A stretch of DNA of 64,000 bases. Source: Lycium barbarum. Lineage: Eukaryota > Streptophyta > Magnoliopsida > Solanales > Solanaceae. Made by a program: the position numbers and the translations under genes. Below the pieces are notes generated by a model. The model was not told where the DNA came from and did not search any database. It was given only the letters and a program-made list of their open reading frames with translations. The DNA is taken from the NCBI RefSeq assembly GCF_019175385.1, contig NC_083339.1, positions 79,256,307-79,320,306 on the forward strand, read 5' to 3'. Of the stretch, positions 57,119-64,000 are shown piece by piece; position 1 is the first letter of the stretch; each line of letters begins with the position of its first letter.

Positions 57119-59742
57119 TGTTACACCCCGTATCTTCGAAGAAGTACTTATCAAATTTGAAACATAAGTACGTTGAGTTATGGTTAAGTAAAACCACTTT
57201 GGAATATAAGGAGAAAGCATTATTAAGTATATTTAATGACTGAAGGATGTATATAAGGTATACCGAAAGGTTTTATAAGGAAATGAGTGGAAAAAATGGA
57301 GTAGTACGACTTTGGAGAAAGGATGGGTAAAATTTCGTATGAAAATTTTGGTCCAACTTGAGGGAAGAATATCTCTTAGCATATGAAGTGTTCTGACACG
57401 AAACAAAAGCCTAAAATGAAGTTCGTCGAGTCTATTTTCGAACGCAATAAACCTCTCATCGATAGGACATCATAGTAGATAATTATGGACGTTACAAGTT
57501 CGGCTGACAGAGTAGAAACGCGCGCTATAGTAACTGCTACAGTAACCGACTTACTACAGTACTGCTACAGTGACCCCGACCCGAATTTGAACCTTATAAA
57601 AGGGACAAACCTCATTTTTTCACCAAAAAAATCAGATTGAGAGCAGTAACACAAAGGGCAATTATGTCATAAAAAAGTCAAGGGTTTGAAGTGATTTTGC
57701 TTAATCAAGGCTCGGATAGTGCGTAGTTGTGATCATGGTATTATTTTGTGTTAGATTTGGCTTGGATTCAAGGTGGAATCTTGAAGATATTATCGTTTGG
57801 ACAAGAAAAAGGTATGAATCTTTCTCTTTTGGTATTATTTAAGGCTTATTTACGAAGATAAAGTCGTTAGATAATTGTATAGTAAGTTGGTTAGTTATGG
57901 AAGTTGGAAAACAACGTGTGGGATGTTTTATGGTACATATTGGTGTTGGAAATGATGTTATTGATGTTGGTATTGTTGTTGTTGTTGTTGGTTGTTGAAT
58001 TGAGATTTCGGGCAAGGCATATAAACAGGGGATATGCTACCCAATTTTCGGCAGGATATAAAATAGTTTAATTTGAAAACTTAGTACAAACTTAGTACAA
58101 GTATACAACAATGAGTCTAACGATAGTGTGAATCCTCTTAAATGTAGACTTGCTAGCTCGGATGAATAAGTGTAGATAATTGGAGGCTGAACATGTATGT
58201 TAAGGCTCGTCCCTTTCTTTCAAAGGCATGATTCTTATGTTATGATCCCATACATGTTTCCATAACCACCTTGTTTCCAAGGGCTAGAAGTTTATGACTC
58301 TTAAAGCTTCTTACGATATTAAATATGAGAATGTTTTTATGAGGATTACGATGATGATGATGATATTATGTTTAAAAGTCTCTAGTTATGATTTCAACGA
58401 TGATATGAGAATGTTGAGCTATTTCATGATTTTCTCGATTTTATTCATTGTTTATCTCACCTTATGAATTGTTCCTTCGAGGTGAGATATAGCGATAATG
58501 ATTGTTCCATAATATAAATCGGAGGTTACCGACCTTACTTCACTCCGATAAAGTTGTAGCTTTCATATGAGCTTTCATGCATACTATTTACATTATGTAT
58601 ATGAACATATTATATTTATGGATCGGGCTGTATGTGCCTCGGCACTAACATATTATATTTATGGATCGAGTTGTACATTCCTCGGCACTAACATATTATA
58701 CTTGTGGATCGGGTTGTACGTTTCTCGGCACTAACATATATGGATCAGACTGCACGTTCCGCAGCACTATATTTATGGATCGGGCCGTACGTTCCTCGGC
58801 ACTACCATATATGGATCGGGCTGCATGTTTCGCAGCACTATATTTATGGATCGGGCCATACGTTCCTCGGCAGTAACATATATGGATCGGGCTGCACGTT
58901 CCGTAGCACTATATTTATGGAGGTCGTACGTTCGTCGGCACTAACATATATGGATCGAGCTGCACGTTCCGCAGTGCTACACTTATGGATCGGGCTGTAC
59001 GTTCCACAGCACTAACATTTATGGATCGGGTTGCACGTTCCGCAATACTAACACTTATATTATATGTATATATGTATGTGCTTACTTACATATGATCTCT
59101 AAGATTCAAGCTTTACATATTGTACGTTCCCAGATAACAGGTTGTCTTTATCTCATATTGTGTTTCATATTTCTTGTTATGTTGTTAATTATGCTTACAT
59201 ACTCAATACTCTGTTCGTACTGACGTCCTTTCCTGTGGACGCTGCGTTCATGCCCGCAGGTTCAAATAGCCAGCCAAGTGAGCCAGACCCGTAGGACCTC
59301 TTTCCAGGTCCAGCCTGCAAGCTCCATTTGGACCGGAGCTACGACCCTTTCGTATGCTATTCTGATATGTACATATATGGGTATGACAGGGCCTTGTCCT
59401 GTCCTTTCTACAGTTATACTCCATAGAGGTCTGTAGATAGTAGTGTACAGTTGGAACACCGTGCAGTCCTGTTATCTATTATTTTGTGTACAGTACGTGT
59501 ACTGGCCAAGTCGGCCCCTGTTGTTGCTTTTTGTATGTATGCCTGTGAATACGTATCTACAAGCATGATTTATAAGCTTTGTGGTAAAGCTCGTTATACG
59601 AACGCTATAGCGGACTGTATCACTCAGACATCAGTTAAAGATGGGCCACCAGTTTATCTAGTATAGAGTAGAGGAGAGTTTAGGGGTGCTCGACCAGTAG
59701 TGGACGGGTACTCCTCATAGCTCATCGGTTTGGGTCATGACA
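57119..59742 (+). repeat. Solo gypsy LTR (family G), 2624 bp
   Basis: Ends TGTTACACCCCG and GGGTCATGACA with a perfect TSD GTCGG (57114-57118 and 59743-59747). The first 400 bp resemble LTR A (ACGAAACAAAAG.CTAAAATGAAGTTCG). Contains the CTACAGTAAC palindromic cluster (57524-57577), a tandem repeat (58605-59055) and hairpins CAATAC/GTACTG (59204-59222), CGTCC/GGACG (59224-59241), CTGCG/CGCAG (59242-59259) and GACAGG/CCTGTC (59385-59403). Confidence 0.88.
58605..59055 (+). repeat. Tandem repeat in LTR G
   Basis: About 11 copies, 36-48 bp, of TATGGATCGGGCTGCACGTT followed by CCGCAGCACTA and ATATTTA spacers, alternating GGCACTAACATA and GCAGCACTATATT forms. ORFs across it are by-products. Confidence 0.88.
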
Positions 59743-60340
59743 GTCGGCCTATGATGCTTACCAGTACTAGTGTTGTACTGATACTACTCTTGCTGCACTT
59801 TTTGTTGAGTGCAGAGTACGATCCAGGCTCTAGTTCTATGCCCCGTGGCTGATACGCGAGGGTGACATCTTTCCGTCATTCAGGGTGAGCTACTTGGTCA
59901 TCCGTGGCCCCTGAAGGACCTTCTTTATTTATTTTTGTTTTTGTATTCGACAGACAATATGTAGCCTTCGGGTATTTTCAGACTTGTATTCCGGACTACG
60001 TTTAGTGCTCTTGTACTCTTTGACTAGATTTTGGGAATGTCGTGACATTTCTAGTTATGATAAGTATTTAAAACTTGATAACTTCTTCTTATTTAATCTT
60101 CCGCGTATTTAACTTGTAATTAGTTATGTGGTTTGCCTACTCGGAGGGATAGTGTAGGTGCCACCACAACTTGCGAATTAGGTCGTGACAAATCGTCCGC
60201 TAAAATACCTGGTTCCTTTTAGTGCCTGCATAATATTTCTGCAACCTTGTAGACCACATATCCAGTTCCTTTAAGACGTGCTAAGGACCTGGTTTTTACG
60301 TATTGGTGGTTAATCATCATAACATGAATTCAGCTTATCA

Positions 60341-60864
60341 ACAAATTTTCTCTTTTTGATGATGACAAACTCATAGAAAATCCATATGCACTCAAGTGTC
60401 CCTATGAACCAACTTGATCAGCAACTTGACTTAGTATGATGTGTGATCTCACTTAAGTATAGGGACTCACCTTCCACTCATTGCAACACTATAAAGTATT
60501 TTTGGCCTTGTTCTTTTAATTTTATTTTATTTTATTTTTTTACTTTGGGGGGTCTAGAAATTAATAACAACATAAGAAGATAAGTAATACAAAGACTTCC
60601 CATTTTATCTAAGAAAATATAATGACATATTGCATTTTCCCATTATGCATCAAGAATGTGTTATTATTCCTGAACATGAAAACATGTACCTTTTCTTAAT
60701 TATTTAATATTTATTTTTCTACATTAACATTAATGGATTCATATTACTAACTTTAAGAATTAATGATATGATAAAAGAAATCAAAGTCAATTATATCTAG
60801 ATATTTTATATTACTTATTGTAATATTAAGTCATCCTAGATTTCAGTCGAAGGTATAGTAGTTA
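60341..60864. other. Copia internal flank, then unassigned AT-rich DNA
   Basis: The first 150 bp look like the PPT and interior side of the copia LTR (TTTTTGATGATGACAAACTCATAG). The rest is AT-rich with no feature apart from a TTTTA-rich tract near 60515-60545. Confidence 0.4.
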
Positions 60865-61064
60865 GGGGTGTTCAAATGAGACTGAAAAACTGATCCGAAC
60901 AGGTAAACCGAGTCAAATCGGCTTAATAAACAAAAACCCTACTTGGTTTGACTTGATTTGGTTTTGAATTTTAAAAAATTGATAACATTTGGTTTGGTTT
61001 GGTGTTAAAACCAAAAAAACCCGAACCAAAATCGTACCAAACCAATAGATACATACAAATTTAA

Positions 61065-61120
<56 letters not shown>

Positions 61121-61780
61121 TCTTCAAAATTTTGGCTCATTCCAAGTCCAATACAAATTCAAATAATTAGAAAGAAAAGTGTAGCCCATTTATGTTTAAG
61201 GTAAAATAAAAATAAATTTGCTAAATTACTACTAATAAGCTAGCATTTTATCCGTAATTAATTAGAGGGAAGAAAATGGCAATTAGAATTTAAAAAGTTT
61301 GGGTAGATGACTTTGTCTTTCTGTTTATCATTTTTCATTTTAACTTATGTGCTTTCTTCTCAATGCTTCATAAACATGATGAGTCTAGTTAACGAAAATT
61401 TCGGAAGGGCTGCGTAATATCAAAAGGCTATATGTAGGGAGGTAACTAGAATCATGATAGGTAGATGTTATGTTTCTGTAATTCCTATACCCATAGCCAT
61501 AGGCCTATAGCTAAATAAATTTAATGAATTAATTAAGAAAATTCTTAGATTTGAATGGATCACGGTCAAAGCCGTATTTAGTTACCATTTGATTCAAAGG
61601 TTCTTTGTATTAATACATTCTTAAAATTCGGAAAACAAAACCACAAAAATCGACAAAACCGAGACCGATAGAATTTATACTATAATGCTTTGGTTTGGTT
61701 TGAATATTAGAAAAAACTGACTTAATTGGTTTGGTTTGATTTTAACCAAAAACCGAGTCAAACCATACCATGAACACCCG
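60865..61780. mobile_element. TIR element with GGGTGTTCA ends (GGTTTGGTTTGG type)
   Basis: About 916 bp. The ends GGGGTGTTCAAATG and its inverse CATGAACACCCG are followed inward by imperfect inverted repeats rich in GGTTTGGTTTGG / CCAAACCAAACC. Flanks TAGTAGTTA (60856-60864) and TAGTAGTAG (61781-61789) match in 8 of 9 bases. The centre has a (TA)n run (61068-61118). No transposase. A non-autonomous DNA transposon; superfamily uncertain. Confidence 0.65.
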
Positions 61781-61894
61781 TAGTAGTAGTTTTGAAAGGA
61801 AATAGTAGAATAAATGTTTAATTGAAAAATAAATGTTGGTAATTAAATTTTAAAATAGAATTATCATTTAAAATAGTCAAAGTTATCTCGTAAT

Positions 61895-62100
61895 CTCCAA
61901 TACAGTCAAACCTCTCTATAGTGATGGCCTTTGTCTGAAAATTTCATGGCTGCTATCGTGAGGTGTTGTTATGTATGTATACTGGCATTTGATGTGCTCA
62001 TTTAGCTGTTATAAATAAAAGTACTCAAAATTTACTTTTCTGTACTTTTTATGTTATAAACGGAAAAAATACTTGTTAATTTTAAAATCTCAATTGATTT
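61895..62100. repeat. Fragment of a MITE with CAGTCAAACCTCTCTATA end
   Basis: ACAGTCAAACCTCTCTATAGTGATGG...GCTATCGTGAGGTGTTGTTATG resembles one arm of a plant MITE I have seen with these words. No second arm is found. Low confidence. Confidence 0.35.
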
Positions 62101-62157
62101 CATATTTCATTAATTAAAATTAAAACATAAATTACTAATAAATCCATATAGTTATAC

Positions 62158-62726
62158 CAGGGGCGGACGCGTGTGCAGTGAAGGGGTGTCGCCCGACATG
62201 GCTTCGTCAGAAAATTTTATTAAATACACATACAAACAAGTATAAAAGTTATAGTATACGATTAAATGACACCACTTGATGAAGTGTGTCATGTGGACTG
62301 ATGGTTAAAAGCGCTTGTTTTGCATGCGTAAGTCGCTGGTTAGAAACCGTCTGTCAGTTCCGCACAATCTTATTAAGCTTGTAAAAAGTATATATAGAGG
62401 GTTCCAAAAGATCGCTCCATATCCTCCTTTGGGCTTAAAATCATTCAACTATTATGAAAACGCATGTTAGACCTTGATATCACAAGTAATTAATTCAAAT
62501 TTAAACTTTTAAAAAACATTACTCTCTCTTTCACGAAAAAAAAAGAAGAAAATTACTCCTCTTTTTTGTCATTATTAAGTTGATGAGTTTAATGGGTTAA
62601 AAATTTAATACCTGTTGAAATTTTGTATATATATACCAGGATAGCACTAAGGCTACATCTTATTCCATTAATGATCACTTCTTTAAATGTTGACACCGCT
62701 TACAGAAAATCCTGCGTATGTCACTG
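62158..62726. mobile_element. TIR element with CAGGGGCGGA end and a tRNA-like core
   Basis: Left end CAGGGGCGGACGCG; right end reads inward CAGTGACATACGCAGGATTTTC, a diverged inverted repeat. Such CAGNGGCGGA ends suggest a hAT-type non-autonomous element. No clear 8-bp TSD. Inside, 62292-62350 resembles a tRNA: a D-arm/box A-like TGATGGTTAAAAGCGC, an anticodon arm CTTGTTTTGCATGCGTAAG (TGC at the anticodon position, Ala-like) and a box B-like GGTTAGAAACC. Confidence 0.5.
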
Positions 62727-63097
62727 AGGTTGTTAAAGAATTTAAATCTAAGGAACATATGCATTTAAAATTAATAGAAAATCTAAATCTTCAAGTTTGA
62801 CATAAAAATTATATAATTTTAGGTTGTTTCGTAAATTTCAGTCTAGCACTTGAATTGACGAAGAATTTTGTCCAAACTTTCAGCAAAAGGGAGTGCAATA
62901 GCTTTGTCTTGAAGGTTGTCTAAGATCTTAACAGTTGACTCTTATATCTTACTCCAAGTAGCAGTATGTTAAGGCTCTTCATCAGCACTTCCGTTGTCAC
63001 CTTCTGCAAATTTGTTGTCTCTTGTTTTTCCACTCCAATGACTTGTGCAATAACATTGGGTTGCATGACCTACTTCCTATCTTATGCAGTATCTAAT
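62727..63097. other. Unassigned DNA
   Basis: No recognised repeat. On the minus strand about 62930-63070 can be read without stops (VIAQVIGVEKQETTNLQKVTTEVLMKSLN), but it is short and I recognise no family. It is as likely chance or copia flank as an exon fragment. Confidence 0.3.
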
Positions 63098-64000
63098 TGT
63101 TGTCTATAGGATGGAACATGTTACTCAACCTGTTCTATGCTAGCGTCTTGCAGAATACAAACAACACATAAGTAAGAACACAACACTTTTACGTGGAATC
63201 CAGCCGGCTGACAAGGGCGATAAAAACCACGGCCTACACCTCTGTCGGATTTTTCGCAAAACTCCACTACAATGGAAAGCCTCTGCAAATTCAAGTTAAA
63301 AACTCTACAACCTAGGAACTAACTTCTAATCCATATCTTATTAATCAACCTCTGACTAGCAAGCAACCTTCAAGTTGACCTCAAACCTGAAGTTGAATTT
63401 ACAACATTTTTACTAACTGTATGCTTCTATGAAAGTGGATAAAGTAACATTCGATAAAAAATCTAATACAAGTTTCTAGACTTAAGAACTTAAAAACATT
63501 ATACAGTAGAACAACTCCTTCAATCTATCTTCTTGCACTAGGGACGCACGCCTTTATTCTTGAACATTCTTGATATATCTTGTGATCACTCAACATTCTA
63601 AATTCTATCTTTCTGGGTGTGCAATCCTTCTTCTTGGTAAGACATGGATATTTATAGCATCGAGTGCACAATAGGTTGGCAGACACAAAACCTTCTTCGA
63701 TTAGGCCCATGAAATATAGGGTTTGTGTTGAATTGGTATTCTTGCCTTTTGAGTCAGCTTCTTTGTCCTTGTAGAAGTTTGAATGATCTCGACAATTATG
63801 GAGAGGAATCCTACAACTTGACCGCTATGTCTTTATCATAAACTTGCAAACCCTATTTGATGTAGAACTTGCGCTGGAACATCTTCACGAACCTATTTCA
63901 TCCACCTGGTTCGTCTGCCTCTGAATCTCTGCACTATCTAAGATGGAACATGTTCACAAACCTGTTTCATCATCCCCTTCTCGTTCATTCCTACGACTCT
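63098..64000 (-). repeat. Copia LTR, cut by the window end
   Basis: It starts near TGTTGTCTATAGG and shares with the other copia LTRs the block ACGTGGAATCC...AAAAACCACGGCCTACACCTC...GGATTTTTCGCAAAACTCCACTAC (63189-63265). A minus-strand TATAAATA lies at 63649-63656. The motif GGAACATGTTC with ACCTGTT follows at 63112, 63870 (variant) and 63942. The right end is not in the window. Confidence 0.6.

Larger units (their letters stand above)
40300..60190 (+). mobile_element. Ty3/gypsy chromovirus with large internal deletion and four nested insertions
   Basis: LTR ends TGTAACGACCC (40300 and 49388) and GGTCGTGACA (60190). The flanks AATTG (40295-40299) and AATCG (60191-60195) agree in 4 of 5 bases as a worn TSD. 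The 5' LTR (40300-40358 plus about 47456-48115) is joined directly to integrase coding DNA. Gag, protease, RT and RNase H are gone. The 3' LTR (49388-60190, net about 2.55 kb) carries three solo LTRs. Removing the insertions rejoins continuous LTR sequence at every point. Confidence 0.85.
49388..60190 (+). repeat. 3' LTR (family N) of the 40300 element, split in four
   Basis: Pieces 49388-50860, 53665-54202, 57019-57118 and 59743-60190 join without loss once the three solo LTRs are removed. It contains a tandem repeat (GAGAGACTCCGAGGT...CCGGAGATTGAGAGTG, about 39 bp, 53872-54010) and two perfect hairpins after the last junction: CAGTAC/GTACTG (59762-59780, 7-nt loop) and CTGCACT/AGTGCAG (59793-59814). 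The matching 5' LTR part agrees closely over about 47464-48115. Confidence 0.82.
39486..60340 (-). repeat. Copia LTR, interrupted by a 19.9-kb gypsy element
   Basis: The left part (39486-40299) starts TGATGTCTCC and has the block CGTGAAAGCACC...AAAAATCACAACCTACCTC, as in the other copia LTRs, and a minus-strand TATA box (CTATATAAAG, near 40010-40019). The right part (60191-60340) ends AGCTTATCA, followed by AAATTTTCTCTTTTTGATGATGACAAAC as after the 31004 LTR end. Together they give an LTR of about 960 bp. Internal copia DNA continues to the right for an unknown distance. Confidence 0.7.

Noticed and set aside
58661..59015. ORFs with repeated MDRAVRSSAL-like peptides
   Set aside because: Translation of a tandem repeat inside a solo LTR.
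58605..59055. CRISPR-like array with short spacers
   Set aside because: The spacers are themselves repeated (ATATTTA, ACTAACATA), so it is a plain minisatellite.
62290..62355. A functional tRNA-Ala gene
   Set aside because: Arms do not pair well, the acceptor stem is not visible and the box B is mutated; better called a tRNA-derived fossil.
62930..63070. Host exon reading VIAQVIGVEKQETTNLQ on the minus strand
   Set aside because: Too short, no splice context checked and no family recognised.

Overview
This 64 kb window is plant nuclear DNA made almost entirely of nested transposable elements; I see no host gene I can defend. The mix (Ty3/gypsy chromoviruses whose 2.4-2.8 kb LTRs end in a GTCGTGACA-type sequence, an Ogre/Tat-like LTR, a Sirevirus-like Ty1/copia element, an L1 LINE and Solanaceae-style MITEs) points to a eudicot, most likely Solanaceae. 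Every coding region recognised belongs to a retroelement and is broken by stops, frameshifts or deletions.

Left third (1-21,767, gypsy nest). The 3' end of a plus-strand element (unreadable internal tail 1-1,204, 3' LTR 1,205-4,029) sits in the gag of a minus-strand gypsy element whose 5' LTR starts at 4,359. That LTR is split by a near-solo LTR (5,986-8,923, TSD AAGCT). Next comes another minus-strand LTR (9,460-21,767), split by a full-length chromovirus (9,585-19,529, TSD TAAAT) with gag, protease, RT, RNase H, integrase and chromodomain all recognisable.

Middle (21,768-39,485). An Ogre/Tat-like internal tail with tandem repeats leads through a polypurine tract into a ~4.1 kb LTR (24,397-~28,535) that is followed by a PBS-like site. 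After ~1.3 kb of unassigned DNA lies a minus-strand Sirevirus-like copia element (30,175-38,163, TSD CTATC) that has lost its integrase, then a foldback MITE (38,184-38,656, 9-bp TSD).

Right third (39,486-64,000). A copia LTR (39,486-60,340) is split by a gypsy element (40,300-60,190). Its 5' LTR is split by a nearly intact L1 LINE (~40,359-47,455), its interior is reduced to integrase plus chromodomain, and its 3' LTR is split by three solo LTRs (50,861-53,664; 54,203-57,018; 57,119-59,742), each with target-site duplications. Beyond it lie two TIR elements and a further copia LTR running off the window.

The most interesting signal is inside the gypsy LTRs. Otherwise dissimilar LTR families share a series of small hairpins at constant spacing near the 3' part of the LTR, and several stems show compensatory base changes between families. 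This suggests a conserved structured RNA element. The Sirevirus-like element carries its own dispersed palindrome (GGACC-W-GGTCC type), also found inside its coding region. All coordinates were read by eye; LTR ends are exact where a TSD is quoted and approximate otherwise.
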